From: Caulobacteraceae bacterium
GTDB lineage: Bacteria; Pseudomonadota; Alphaproteobacteria; Caulobacterales; Caulobacteraceae
DNA: 51,750 bases
Direction of reading: 5' to 3'
NCBI GenBank assembly: GCA_947475735.1
Contig: CANJLQ010000014.1
Span: 1 to 51,750 of the forward strand
Below are positions 26,444 through 35,274 of this stretch, piece after piece; positions within the stretch are counted from its first letter, which is position 1, and each line of letters starts with the position of its first letter. The notes below the pieces were generated by a model. That model was given only the letters and a program-made list of their open reading frames with translations, was not told where the DNA came from and searched no databases. The translations under genes and the position numbers were made by a program.

Positions 26444-27780
26444 TGGCCCGCAGAGGCGGAAACGCTCCCCTCTCGGTTTATCTCAACGGCAGGCTCGTCG
26501 GTCGCCTTCGCCGGGAAACCAGCGGAGCCATCGATTTTCAGTACGACCCCTCATGGCTGGCGTGGGAGCACGCAATCCCCGTGTCGCTTTCGCTGCCCCT
26601 CCGCGAGGATCGCCATATCGGGGCCCCGGTCGTCGCTGTTTTCGACAATCTCCTTCCGGACAACGAGACGATCCGCGGTCGGCTCGCCGCGCGCGTCGGC
26701 GCCGGCGGGATCGACGCCAACAGCCTTCTGGCCGCCATCGGACGAGACTGCGTGGGCGCCCTGCAGTTCCTTTCCGAAGGCAGCGATCCGCCCAGACCGG
26801 GCGAGATCAGGGGGGAACCGGTCAGTGACCGCGCCATCGCGAAAATCCTGGATGACCTGACCGCCAATCCCTTGGGACTTGATGACAGCGAACACTTCCG
26901 GATTTCCCTCGCCGGCGTTCAGGACAAGACCGCCTTCCTCCGCCATGACGGCCAGTGGCTGAAGCCGGACGGGACCACCCCGACCACCCACATCTTCAAG
27001 CCGCAGATCGGCAAGGCGCCGGGCAGCGCCGTCGATTTTTCCAACAGCGTCGAGAACGAATATCTCTGCCTGACCTTCCTGCGCGCGCTCGGCTTCGACA
27101 CCGCCAACGTCGAGATCCAGAGCTTCGGTCGCAAGCGGGTTCTCGTGGTCGAGAGATTTGACCGCACCTACGCCCGGGACGGCCGCCTGTTGCGCCGGCC
27201 CCAGGAGGATTTCTGCCAGGCGCTCTCCGTGCCTTGGGCGACGAAGTACGAGAATGATGGCGGACCCGGGATCGTCGACTGCCTCGACCTGCTCGGCGCG
27301 AGCGACGAGGTCACCCTGGACCGTCTGGCCTTCATGAAGGCGGTCGTCGCCTTCTGGCTGCTCGGCGCGACCGATGGGCACGCCAAGAACTTCAGCGTCT
27401 TCCTATACCCGGGCGGCGGTTTCCGCCTCACGCCCCTTTACGACGTCCTGTCGGTGCAACCGGTCGTCGACGCCCGCCAACTCACCCGCAACCGCTATCG
27501 TATGGCGATGGCCGTGGGCGATCGCCGTCACTATCGGGTCGAGAGCATCCTGCCCCGCCACTTCTATCAAACCGGCGCCAAGGCGGGCCTGGATGAAGGG
27601 ACCCTGCGCGGCCTGTTCGCCCAACTCGTCGCAGACGCCCCGGAGGGAATCCGAACGACCCGGGCCGGCCTGCCGCGCTGGTTCCCAAAGGATCTGGCGA
27701 ACTCGATCTTCGGCGGGTTCAGCAGCCGCCTGCGTCTGCTGGAGGCGGAACTAGGCCGCTTCACGGACGACGGCGGATGA
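26443..27780 (+). CDS. hipA: HipA-family serine/threonine kinase toxin
   Basis: A 445-residue HipA-type kinase. The N-terminal subdomain has VYLNGRLVGRLRRE and LSLPLRED, the Gly-rich region is SLAGVQDKTAF, and the catalytic motif is D311-G-H-A-K-N316 followed by the metal Asp in YDVLS. HipA toxins phosphorylate glutamyl-tRNA synthetase and slow growth to give tolerance. All core catalytic residues look intact. It is co-translated with hipB. After its stop there is a 127-base gap to the convergent conjugation operon. Confidence 0.92.
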   Translation: MARRGGNAPLSVYLNGRLVGRLRRETSGAIDFQYDPSWLAWEHAIPVSLSLPLREDRHIGAPVVAVFDNLLPDNETIRGRLAARVGAGGIDANSLLAAIGRDCVGALQFLSEGSDPPRPGEIRGEPVSDRAIAKILDDLTANPLGLDDSEHFRISLAGVQDKTAFLRHDGQWLKPDGTTPTTHIFKPQIGKAPGSAVDFSNSVENEYLCLTFLRALGFDTANVEIQSFGRKRVLVVERFDRTYARDGRLLRRPQEDFCQALSVPWATKYENDGGPGIVDCLDLLGASDEVTLDRLAFMKAVVAFWLLGATDGHAKNFSVFLYPGGGFRLTPLYDVLSVQPVVDARQLTRNRYRMAMAVGDRRHYRVESILPRHFYQTGAKAGLDEGTLRGLFAQLVADAPEGIRTTRAGLPRWFPKDLANSIFGGFSSRLRLLEAELGRFTDDGG

Positions 27781-27907
27781 CAGGCGCGACCGAATTCGGC
27801 CGATGAGGCCTCTCGTTCGGCGCAGTCCTCGCGCGTCGCGGCTGCGGATACACTTCCGCCGACCCGGCCTGGCCGATCTCTGAAGGCGTTCTTCCGGCGG
27901 CGGGAGG

Positions 27908-28513
27908 CTAACGCTGCCGGTCGCGTCCGCGCGCCGGTTCGCGCTCCGTGGGGCGAGACCGGCCCGCGCGCGCCCAGGCGGCCTCGAGCAGGCGGGTCTG
28001 GATCGCGGGGTCGGGAACCAGGCGCGCCACGACGATGGCCGCCCGCGCCAGACGCTCGGCGAGCGCGTCGCGGGCCCTGGAGGGTTCGGCGTCTCGCGCG
28101 GCGGACGGTCGGTCGAGCCCGGCGGCCTGCCGATCGCGCTCGCGCGGTCGATGGCCCTGCACCTCCATCCCCAGGGTCTGGGCCTGGATCCAGACCTCGC
28201 GCCGGAAGGCCGGATCGCCGGACACCCGAACCTGGGTCCAGCCGCGATGACGGGCGATCTTGAGCATGTCGATGACGGCGTCGGGATAGGCCTGGCTGGA
28301 GACCAGCGAGCGGCCGCGGTCGCGGAACATCGGCTCGGCCGCGCGATGATCGCGGAAGAAGCGTTCCGGTCGGCCCCGCAGGTCGCGCTCGACGAGATAG
28401 CGGTCCAGCACGGCCTCGGGCACGTCGCCCTTGGCGGTGGAGCGGCGCGACCCGGCCGGGCCCGACGCAGGGGCGAGGCGGTTGGAGGGCGGGGCTGCGT
28501 CAGGCGTCTTCAC
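27908..28513 (-). CDS. LPD7-domain conjugal transfer protein
   Basis: A 201-residue protein with the LPD7 (large polyvalent protein-associated 7) core: RFFRDHRAAEPMFRDRGRSL, SSQAYPDAVIDMLKIARHRG and QVRVSGDPAFRREVWIQAQT. This small domain is usually found fused to, or encoded near, relaxases and is linked to conjugation. Both ends are Arg/Pro-rich and disordered. It starts with GTG overlapping the virD4 stop (GTGA), so it is the last gene of the secretion operon. It has no catalytic motifs. Confidence 0.82.
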   Translation of the reverse strand: MKTPDAAPPSNRLAPASGPAGSRRSTAKGDVPEAVLDRYLVERDLRGRPERFFRDHRAAEPMFRDRGRSLVSSQAYPDAVIDMLKIARHRGWTQVRVSGDPAFRREVWIQAQTLGMEVQGHRPRERDRQAAGLDRPSAARDAEPSRARDALAERLARAAIVVARLVPDPAIQTRLLEAAWARAGRSRPTEREPARGRDRQR

Positions 28514-30327
28514 GGCTCGCGCTCCAGCACGGCCGTGTCGACAATCCGGTCCAGCCAGGCGCCGACGGCCTCTTCATCCGCCCCGGCCTCGGGCGGCGGC
28601 AGGCCTTCGGCGGCGAAGGCGCGGGCGATGACATCAAAATCCATGGGATCCTCCTCCAGAGCGGGGGGCGATGTCGGCGCGGCGACCGGAGGCAGATGGG
28701 GCGCGGGTCGCAGCCGGCCCTGGAAGACACGCTCCCGGAAGTAGGCGATCTTCCGGCCCCGGATCGGGGGCAGGCCGGCCTTCAACACGATCAGGGCCGT
28801 CTGCGGCAGCTGCATCAACTCCTGGGGCAGCATGAGCATCCGGCGCTGATCGGAGACCGTCGTGCTGCGCCGACCCGGGCTGAGCCCCGTCGGCCGGCTG
28901 CGGCTGCGGCCGTCCGCCGTATAGGCGCCGAGCCGATCGCTCAGCTCCTGGGCGATCTTCATCTCCTTGGGCGCAAAAACGATCTCGACCCCGCAGTTGG
29001 TCATCACCTCCTCGGCGACGTCCGGGCCGTAGATCGCCCTCAGCTGCGAGGGGCTTTGGAGCACCGTCAGCAGCCGCAGCCCGTAGCCGGCGACCCAGGC
29101 GAAGGCATGGGCCAGGACGGGCGCCGGCCCGAGACGGGCGAACTCGTCGAGCACGATCAGGGCGGGTCGGTCGGCGGGGCCGGGCAGGGCGCGGCTGTTC
29201 AGATCCACCAACTGCTGGAAGAGCAGGGCGTAGAGGGGCTGGATCCGCAGCATGTTGTCCGGCGTGGCTCCCAGATACAGGGAGAGGCGGCCGCCGCGCA
29301 GGTCGCGCAGGTCGAAATCGGACGCGGCGGTGGCGGCGTCGACCCGCGGATTGAGCCACAGTGCCATGCGGGTGGTGATCGACTGCCGCACCGAGGCGAA
29401 GGTGTTTTCGCTGGAGCTGGTGAAGTCGGTGAGCGCGGCCACGACCGGTCCGGGCAGGGGGCGACCCTCCTGTTCCCGGGCCGCGAGAATCCGGGGCAGC
29501 CGCGTGCGGGCGTCGCCGGCGGTGAGCTGGCGGAAGATCTCGCCGAGGGTGAACGGGCGTTCGGCCGTGGCCGCGACATAGCCGCCGACGCCAATGAATC
29601 CCGTCCGCGCCGCCTCGGCCCAGAAGGGGTCGGCCCGGTCGTGGACCGGGAACAACATCACCGCCATGCGCTGCAGTTCGTCCAGCACCGCGATCGGGTC
29701 CCCGCGATCGACATGGCCCAGTGGGTTGAAGCGGGCCGTGCGGCCGTCCCGCGCCAGCGGATCGAACAGATGCACCGTCTGGCCGGCCTCGGCGCGATAG
29801 CCCGCCGTGGCGAGGAAGTTCTCGCGCTTGATGTCCAGCACGACCACGGAGTCCGGCCAGGCCAGGAGGTTGGGGATGACCACGCCGACGCCCTTGCCGG
29901 TGCGGGTGGGGGCGTAGAGCATGACGTGCTCGGAACCGTCGGCGATGAGGAAGCCGCCGTCGGCCCGGCCCAGGACGATGCCGCGATGCGCCCGCAGGCC
30001 CGCGCGCCTCTGCTCCGACCCCGAGGCCCAGCGGGCGGCGCCGTGCAGCGGCCGGCGTCGGGCGAGCAGGACGGCCGCGACGAGAACCGCGCCGACCAGG
30101 GCCGAAACCGAGGTCCCGACGGTCAGCCAGCGGCGCACCTCGGGGTCATGGCGATAATACCAGAGCCAGCCGGGGACCCGGGCCCAGTCGATGGTGTCGG
30201 AGAACTGACCCAGACCGACCAGGGCGATGAGGATGGCGAGGACGGCCAGAAGGCTCGCGGCGGCCAGGCCGCCGAGGGCGACCGCCGCGGCCCTAGCTCC
30301 CGGGCTGGCGCTTGCGAACCGGGTCAT
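28510..30327 (-). CDS. virD4: VirD4/TraG-type coupling protein
   Basis: A 605-residue type IV coupling protein. Two N-terminal membrane helices precede the ATPase: Walker A is YAPTRTGKGVGVVIPN, Walker B is ALIVLDEFARLG. It joins the relaxosome to the secretion channel at the inner membrane. The overlap with virB11 is 35 bases. The last 90 residues (Pro/Ala-rich, acidic) are the variable substrate-contact region. All parts of a functional coupling protein are present. Confidence 0.93.
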   Translation of the reverse strand: MTRFASASPGARAAAVALGGLAAASLLAVLAILIALVGLGQFSDTIDWARVPGWLWYYRHDPEVRRWLTVGTSVSALVGAVLVAAVLLARRRPLHGAARWASGSEQRRAGLRAHRGIVLGRADGGFLIADGSEHVMLYAPTRTGKGVGVVIPNLLAWPDSVVVLDIKRENFLATAGYRAEAGQTVHLFDPLARDGRTARFNPLGHVDRGDPIAVLDELQRMAVMLFPVHDRADPFWAEAARTGFIGVGGYVAATAERPFTLGEIFRQLTAGDARTRLPRILAAREQEGRPLPGPVVAALTDFTSSSENTFASVRQSITTRMALWLNPRVDAATAASDFDLRDLRGGRLSLYLGATPDNMLRIQPLYALLFQQLVDLNSRALPGPADRPALIVLDEFARLGPAPVLAHAFAWVAGYGLRLLTVLQSPSQLRAIYGPDVAEEVMTNCGVEIVFAPKEMKIAQELSDRLGAYTADGRSRSRPTGLSPGRRSTTVSDQRRMLMLPQELMQLPQTALIVLKAGLPPIRGRKIAYFRERVFQGRLRPAPHLPPVAAPTSPPALEEDPMDFDVIARAFAAEGLPPPEAGADEEAVGAWLDRIVDTAVLEREP

Positions 30328-31300
30328 GCCAGACCTCCGTCACGCGGAAGCGCCCTTCGACCTTCTTCATCTGGATGACGACGTCGACGAGCAGATGCAG
30401 CAGGGCGCGGATGTCCTCGCGCGGCAGGTCGCGTCCGCCTTCGGACTCCCGCACCAGCAGGGTGAGTTGCTCGAAGGCCAGGGCGGCGGAATCCGCGTGC
30501 ACCGTGGTGATCGAGCCCGGGTGGCCCGAGTTGACATTGCGCAGATAGAAGAAGGCCGTGCCGTCGCGGAGCTCCTGCAGCAGGATGCGGTCCGGCCGCA
30601 TGCGCAGGGCGCTTTCCAGAAGCTGCTTCGGCCCGATCCTGGCCAGCCCCTGTCCGTCCTTGGAATAGACCAGATGGACGACGTTGCGGTGCGGCACCAC
30701 GAACTCGCGGGTGTCTTCGATGGTCAGCAGGCGCTCATGGTCCGGGATAAGCTCGATCAGCCCCTTGGCCAGGGTCGTCTTGCCCGACCCGGTCGCGCCC
30801 GAGATCAGGATGTTGCGCCGGGCGGTGACCGCCAGCGTGAGGAAGGCCGGCCAGTCGCCGGCCTGCCGGAGACGGATCAGTTCGGCGTCGACGAGGTCCG
30901 TGGCGTCCGCCTGGGCGTCGGCGACCTCGTCGAACAGGCCGGCCGCCGCGAACTCCTTCAGTCCCAGACGGCGCCGCGACGGCTTTCTCAGGGTCAGGGA
31001 CAGACCTCCGTCGGCGGCGACCGGCGGCAGCACGATCTGACAGCGAATGTCACCGGGCAGGGTGGTGGAGCAGATGGGCTGTTCGGGACCGACATCCTGA
31101 CGGGTGTAGGCGGCGGCCGCCACGGCCAGGGTGCGAAGCCAGGCCTCGGTCAGCTCCGGCGCTTCGGTCCAGCGCCACGCTCCGTCCGCCTCCACCCCGA
31201 CCTCGCCCGGCCGGTTGATGACGACCTCGGTCACGGCCGCCGGCTCCAGGAAGGGCCGCAGCGGCGCGAGGTAGTGATCGAGGACCGAGGTGTCGTCCAT
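30293..31300 (-). CDS. virB11: VirB11 ATPase
   Basis: A 335-residue hexameric traffic ATPase. Walker A is ISGATGSGKTTLAKGL, the Asp box is LLTIEDTREF, Walker B LLQELRDGTA, and the His box GHPGSITTVHAD. Start at 31300 (MDDTSVLDHY) overlaps the virB10 stop as TGATG; an open frame running to 31645 is a shadow of virB10. It powers pilus assembly and substrate transfer with VirB4. Confidence 0.94.
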   Translation of the reverse strand: MDDTSVLDHYLAPLRPFLEPAAVTEVVINRPGEVGVEADGAWRWTEAPELTEAWLRTLAVAAAAYTRQDVGPEQPICSTTLPGDIRCQIVLPPVAADGGLSLTLRKPSRRRLGLKEFAAAGLFDEVADAQADATDLVDAELIRLRQAGDWPAFLTLAVTARRNILISGATGSGKTTLAKGLIELIPDHERLLTIEDTREFVVPHRNVVHLVYSKDGQGLARIGPKQLLESALRMRPDRILLQELRDGTAFFYLRNVNSGHPGSITTVHADSAALAFEQLTLLVRESEGGRDLPREDIRALLHLLVDVVIQMKKVEGRFRVTEVWHDPVRKRQPGS

Positions 31301-32430
31301 CAACGCGGCCGCAGCTGATAGACGCCGGCGAAATCCAGGTCCTGGGCCACGAAGATCGACACCTCGGCGCCCTGGCTTTTGCGCAGCGTCGGCGGGATGT
31401 CGACCGAACCCTGCAGGGCGACAGCCGCGGCGTCTGACGGCAGCCGCGCCGTGGCGGCGCCGCCGTCGCCCTGACCGGCGGCGGCATAGACGCCGTCGTC
31501 GACGATGGAGAGCAGCAGGGCGCCGCCGAACCTGTCCCAGAACCGGGTGTCGACGACGCCGTCGAACCCCGCGCGTCCGAGCGCGTCGGCGGCCGGAGAG
31601 GCGAGGGCGACGGCGACCCCGGTCGGCGTCACCGCCCGTGTCCACAGGACGAACAGCCGGCGCCGGCCCTGCTGCAGGCCGCCGCGATACTCGCCCAGAA
31701 CCCGGGTGCCGCGCTCCATCAGAACCACGGCCCCATTGTCGGACCAGGCGTCACGCGGCAGGACGCAGGTCACATAGCCGGGCGTGGTGCTGTCCATGGC
31801 GGTCTGCAGGATGCAGGGCACGCTGGTCCCCGCGGTGATCAGCAGGTTGCGGTCCGGCAGACGGCCGGCGCGCGTCTGACCGACGGGCGTCACCTGCCGC
31901 AACTGGTCGAGCGAGGTCGGGGCGGCCGGCGCGACCGCCGAAGCGTCCGAGGCCGCCGGCGGGGCGGGTTGGCCGCCGCCGCCCGCCCGGCTGTAGGCGA
32001 GGACAGGCGCGCGCCGGGCGCTTTCGGCCAGGGCGCGCCGCTGTTCCGCGGCCGAAGGACCGGAAGGCGGCGACGCCGCGTCCTGGGGATTCGCTTCGAG
32101 GGGTGGGACCACCTCTCCGTCGGTCAGAATCGGCGCGTTCGGATCGAGGGCGGCGTCGCTCAGCAGCGGAGGCGCCTCGCGGCGCGCGGGTTCGAATGGC
32201 GCGGTCTGCCGGGGCGGCTCGTCGCGACGCGCCGGCTCGGCGCCGTCTGCGTCGCCCCGATCCCAGCTGGCGATCAGGAAGACGCCGCATCCGACGGCCA
32301 AGGCGGCCAGGCTGATGACCTTGCCCTGGCGTCCGCCCAACCGTCCGGCGATCGGCGAGACCCCGCGATCGTTCGCCGTCGGCGGCGGCGCCGGATCATC
32401 GGCGGGCGGGGTTTGATCGGGGAGGTTCAT
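31300..32430 (-). CDS. virB10: VirB10 channel scaffold protein
   Basis: A 376-residue protein with a cytosolic N-terminus, one membrane helix (LAALAVGCGVFLIASW, about 45-60), a Pro-rich periplasmic stretch and a C-terminal TrbI-like barrel. Conserved parts include NLLITAGTSVPCILQTAMD, TPGYVTCVLPRDAWS and RDNGAVV-like segments. It spans both membranes. The ATG at 32430 overlaps the VirB9 stop (ATGA). Confidence 0.92.
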   Translation of the reverse strand: MNLPDQTPPADDPAPPPTANDRGVSPIAGRLGGRQGKVISLAALAVGCGVFLIASWDRGDADGAEPARRDEPPRQTAPFEPARREAPPLLSDAALDPNAPILTDGEVVPPLEANPQDAASPPSGPSAAEQRRALAESARRAPVLAYSRAGGGGQPAPPAASDASAVAPAAPTSLDQLRQVTPVGQTRAGRLPDRNLLITAGTSVPCILQTAMDSTTPGYVTCVLPRDAWSDNGAVVLMERGTRVLGEYRGGLQQGRRRLFVLWTRAVTPTGVAVALASPAADALGRAGFDGVVDTRFWDRFGGALLLSIVDDGVYAAAGQGDGGAATARLPSDAAAVALQGSVDIPPTLRKSQGAEVSIFVAQDLDFAGVYQLRPR

Positions 32431-33254
32431 GATGCGCTCCCGACCGGCGCGCGATCGACGGCGGGCGAGGCCGTGCCGGTGCCGAGGCCGAGGCCGCGAG
32501 GGTCCCAGGCCTCGTTGAACAGACACAGGACCGAGCGGCCCCGCCTCAGCCGCAACCCCCGGACGACGCCGTGGATCACCACGAATTCGCCGCGCACGTC
32601 ATAGGGCACGAGACGCTCGGACCCGTCCTCCGCGACCTCGAACAGGGCCGGCAGGGCCTGGACGCCGGGGAAGCGCAGCACGGTGAAGCGGCCGTTGTCG
32701 CTGACCTCGCTCGGCTGCAGGGCGGCGTCGCCCTGGGCGGACCAGGCCAGATTGCGGGTCCCCTCGACCACCCCACGCTCCAGCTCCAGTCCGATGAGGC
32801 GCTGCTCCACGGCCTCGGCCTGGACGGCCAGCGCCCGGGCCGCCTGGGCCTGTTCGTCGGCCGGGTAGCGGAAGCGGACCTGCCAGGCGACCGCGGTGCG
32901 GTCGCTGGCGTCGCGGGCCAGGAGTTCGAAGGCGTAGTGCCGGGTCACGCCGCTGCGCTCGGTGACGACCAGCAGATTGGTCGCCTGATGACGTTCGCGG
33001 GGCTTGAGGAAAAGCACCGACCCTTCCGCGGCCACCTCCCAGGCGACGCTGTCTCCGATCGCGGCGTGACGGATGGTCTCCTCGGGCGAGAAGACGATCT
33101 GGGTGGCCGTCCGGAACGCCCCGGGGATCCGGTAGACCGCCGCGGGGTCGTAGACGAGTTCGCGGATGCGCGGGTCCTGCGGGGTCTGCGCCGCGGCCGG
33201 GAGGGCCAGGGAGAGGCCGGCGGCCAGCGTCAGGAGGCGAGGGGGGCGTTTCAT
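32427..33254 (-). CDS. virB9: VirB9 outer-membrane core protein
   Basis: A 275-residue exported protein; signal peptide ends in LALPAAA. Typical segments are DPRIRELVYDPAAVYRI near the start and TVLRFPGVQALPALFEV towards the end, as in the VirB9/CagX fold that lines the outer-membrane ring with VirB7 and VirB10. Overlaps virB8 by four bases. Confidence 0.92.
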   Translation of the reverse strand: MKRPPRLLTLAAGLSLALPAAAQTPQDPRIRELVYDPAAVYRIPGAFRTATQIVFSPEETIRHAAIGDSVAWEVAAEGSVLFLKPRERHQATNLLVVTERSGVTRHYAFELLARDASDRTAVAWQVRFRYPADEQAQAARALAVQAEAVEQRLIGLELERGVVEGTRNLAWSAQGDAALQPSEVSDNGRFTVLRFPGVQALPALFEVAEDGSERLVPYDVRGEFVVIHGVVRGLRLRRGRSVLCLFNEAWDPRGLGLGTGTASPAVDRAPVGSAS

Positions 33255-33934
33255 CGGATGACCTCCGGATCGGCGCGGTAGGACGTCACCTGGAAGCCGA
33301 GGGGGTTCCTCAGCCGATCCGGTTCGGACATCGGCGCGCGGGTGTAGGTGAAGGCGATGGTGGCGATCCAGTCGCTCTCCACCGTCTGCTGGGCCTGCCG
33401 GACCGTGCGATGGAAGCGGACGTTGGCGACGCCGTCGTTGATGAACCCGATGGCGCGGATCGAGATGATGGCCTCGCCGTCTCGGCCGTAGAGGTTCTGC
33501 GGACTGTCCGGATTGGAGCCGCGGAACAGATCGGCCCAGCGCCGCTGTTCCGCCGGCGCCGACAGAATGGAGACGAGCCGGAAGGCGTCCTCGGCGGCCG
33601 GATCGAGGTAGCCCTCGCGCTGGCGCACGTACTGCGCGAGGAAGTATTTGCTGACCGCCTCGTCGTAGTGGACCGGCCCGTCCTCGGCGGACAGGCCGCG
33701 CATCACGTCGACCGCGCCGGTCGTCTGGTCCACCCGGATGACGAACGGTTCGGTGGACTTCAGCGGCGTCAGCATCGCCACGGCGCCGGTCGCGATCACC
33801 GCCAGCCCGGTGGCCAGGGCGGCGGCCGACCAGGCGAGGCGGCGTGACCGCAGCGCCGAGGCCAGACGGTCCTGGTCCCAGCGTCTCGCTTCGACGAAGT
33901 AGCGCTTCAGGTCAGGTGAGGGGACGCCGCTCAT
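33251..33934 (-). CDS. virB8: VirB8 inner-membrane assembly factor
   Basis: A 227-residue bitopic protein: cytosolic start SPDLKRYFVEARRWDQDR, one membrane helix (AAALATGLAVIATGAVAM), then a periplasmic NTF2-like domain with PFVIRVDQTTGAVDV and AVSKYFLAQYVRQREGY. These are hallmarks of VirB8. ATG at 33934 overlaps the virB7 stop. Confidence 0.92.
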   Translation of the reverse strand: MSGVPSPDLKRYFVEARRWDQDRLASALRSRRLAWSAAALATGLAVIATGAVAMLTPLKSTEPFVIRVDQTTGAVDVMRGLSAEDGPVHYDEAVSKYFLAQYVRQREGYLDPAAEDAFRLVSILSAPAEQRRWADLFRGSNPDSPQNLYGRDGEAIISIRAIGFINDGVANVRFHRTVRQAQQTVESDWIATIAFTYTRAPMSEPDRLRNPLGFQVTSYRADPEVIR

Positions 33935-34125
33935 GCGCAGCCTCCCGTCTCGGCGTCGGTGGCCGCTTCGGCCGGCCGTGACGCGGTGTGCGGCGCCAGC
34001 ACCGACCCGTGGGGATTGGCGGGCCGCCGGGCCGAGCCGTCGCAGGTCGGCAGCGCCGGATCGCCCCGGTGGGCGCAGGCGCCCAGCAGCATCAGGCCGG
34101 CGAGCAGGAGGGAGCGATAGGTCAT
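33931..34125 (-). CDS. virB7: VirB7-like lipoprotein
   Basis: A 64-residue lipoprotein. LLAGLMLLGAC is a good lipobox with Cys17; the mature part is short, with two further Cys and a Pro/Ala-rich tail (GSVLAPHTASRPAEAAT). Position between virB6 and virB8 is the standard place for VirB7, which links VirB9 to the outer membrane. Sequence similarity cannot prove it at this length. Confidence 0.8.
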   Translation of the reverse strand: MTYRSLLLAGLMLLGACAHRGDPALPTCDGSARRPANPHGSVLAPHTASRPAEAATDAETGGCA

Positions 34126-34126
34126 G

Positions 34127-35047
34127 TCAGACGCCTCTCGGTCGGATGGAGCCGCCGCCCCTCGGCGGCTGGCGGTCGGCTTCTTGGGGGCCCTGGCTGC
34201 GGCCCGAGCCGCTCCCGCCCAGGGCCGCGGCGTTGGCGAAATCGGCGAGACCGGCGCTGGCGCCGCCCGCGATGCCGGCGGCGATGGCCGGGGTCTGCAG
34301 AAAGAAGATCGCCCCGAGCAGGCACAGGGCGATGAAGATCAGGCCGCCGATCATCGGGTCTGCGCCCTGGATCGCGCCCCACTGGTCGCGCACGAGCGAC
34401 AGCACGAGCTGGAAAATGACGATGATCAGGGCGAACAGGACAAGGTAGTTCACCGCCTGGCTGAGCCAGCCGAAGAAGAAGCGGCGGGTTGCGTCGAACA
34501 GGGCGCAGGCGATGAAGATGGGGCCGAGGGTGACGAGCAGCGCCAGGGCCAGCTTGGCCACCAGCACCACGCCGAAGCCGAGGGCTGCGGCCAGGGCGCC
34601 GATGATGAAGACGGCGGCCGACACCACCCAGGGCCCGGGATTGAAGGCCGAGCCGTCGCGCGAGATGTCCTCGCCCAGCCAGGCCGCATAGGCGAAGAAT
34701 TGGTCGAAGGCCGCCCCGACGCTGGGCGTGTCCGCGCCGCTGACCGCCCGGGTCAGGGCGTTGGGCAGGCCGGTGAACAGGGGCTCGGTGACGAAGGTCG
34801 AATAGGCGGCCGTGGTCGCCAGCAGATACAGGAAGGCCAGCTTCAGAGACCGAACCGCGAAATCCATCACCGGCTCGCTGATCGCGCCCCTCAGGATGGC
34901 GACGCCGTAGAGCACGACATAGAGAACCAGGGCGATGCGCAACGGCCCCTCGACTTCGGCGATCACCGACGACAGACGGTCGCCGAGGAAGACGTTGAGC
35001 CGTTCGTCGATGAAGTCGTAGCTGGGCTCGAAGACGCGAAAGCTCAT
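34127..35047 (-). CDS. virB6: VirB6 polytopic inner-membrane protein
   Basis: A 306-residue TrbL/VirB6-type protein with about six hydrophobic helices (IALVLYVVLYGVAILRG, WVVSAAVFIIGALAAALG, YLVLFALIIVIFQLVL, FIALCLLGAIFFLQTPAIAA) and the family motif FDATRRFFFGWLSQ. The C-terminal tail is Gly/Arg/Pro-rich. Lies between the EexN-like gene (11 bases) and virB7 (1 base). Confidence 0.92.
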   Translation of the reverse strand: MSFRVFEPSYDFIDERLNVFLGDRLSSVIAEVEGPLRIALVLYVVLYGVAILRGAISEPVMDFAVRSLKLAFLYLLATTAAYSTFVTEPLFTGLPNALTRAVSGADTPSVGAAFDQFFAYAAWLGEDISRDGSAFNPGPWVVSAAVFIIGALAAALGFGVVLVAKLALALLVTLGPIFIACALFDATRRFFFGWLSQAVNYLVLFALIIVIFQLVLSLVRDQWGAIQGADPMIGGLIFIALCLLGAIFFLQTPAIAAGIAGGASAGLADFANAAALGGSGSGRSQGPQEADRQPPRGGGSIRPRGV

Positions 35048-35058
35048 CGTCGGGCTCC

Positions 35059-35274
35059 TCAGAAGGCCCGCTCATAGGCGCGCATCCGCGCCTCCCGGCG
35101 GGCTTCGGTCAGACCCCGCCGCGCCGCCTCGCAGTCGTCCGTCTCGCGGCCGGCGTCGCAGGCTGCCACGACCGCTTCTGCCGCGTCGGGATCGGCGGCG
35201 AAGTCTTCGACGGTGCGCTCGGACGCCCCGCAGCCGACAAGGCCGAGAGCGACGAGAAGCGCGGACCGTTTCAC
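35059..35274 (-). CDS. EexN-like entry-exclusion lipoprotein
   Basis: A 71-residue lipoprotein: LVALGLVGCG is the lipobox, then TVEDFAADPDAAEAVVAAC and ETDDCEAARRG, resembling EexN proteins, which reduce redundant conjugation into cells that already hold the element. It starts with GTG, overlapping the VirB5 stop (GTGA). Its last residues ARMRAYERAF closely echo the end of the preceding VirB5 (ARMDVYERAFR). Confidence 0.72.
   Translation of the reverse strand: MKRSALLVALGLVGCGASERTVEDFAADPDAAEAVVAACDAGRETDDCEAARRGLTEARREARMRAYERAF

Noticed and set aside
28696..30378. 560-codon plus-strand frame opposite virD4
   Set aside because: No recognisable domains; fully explained as shadow of the coupling protein gene.
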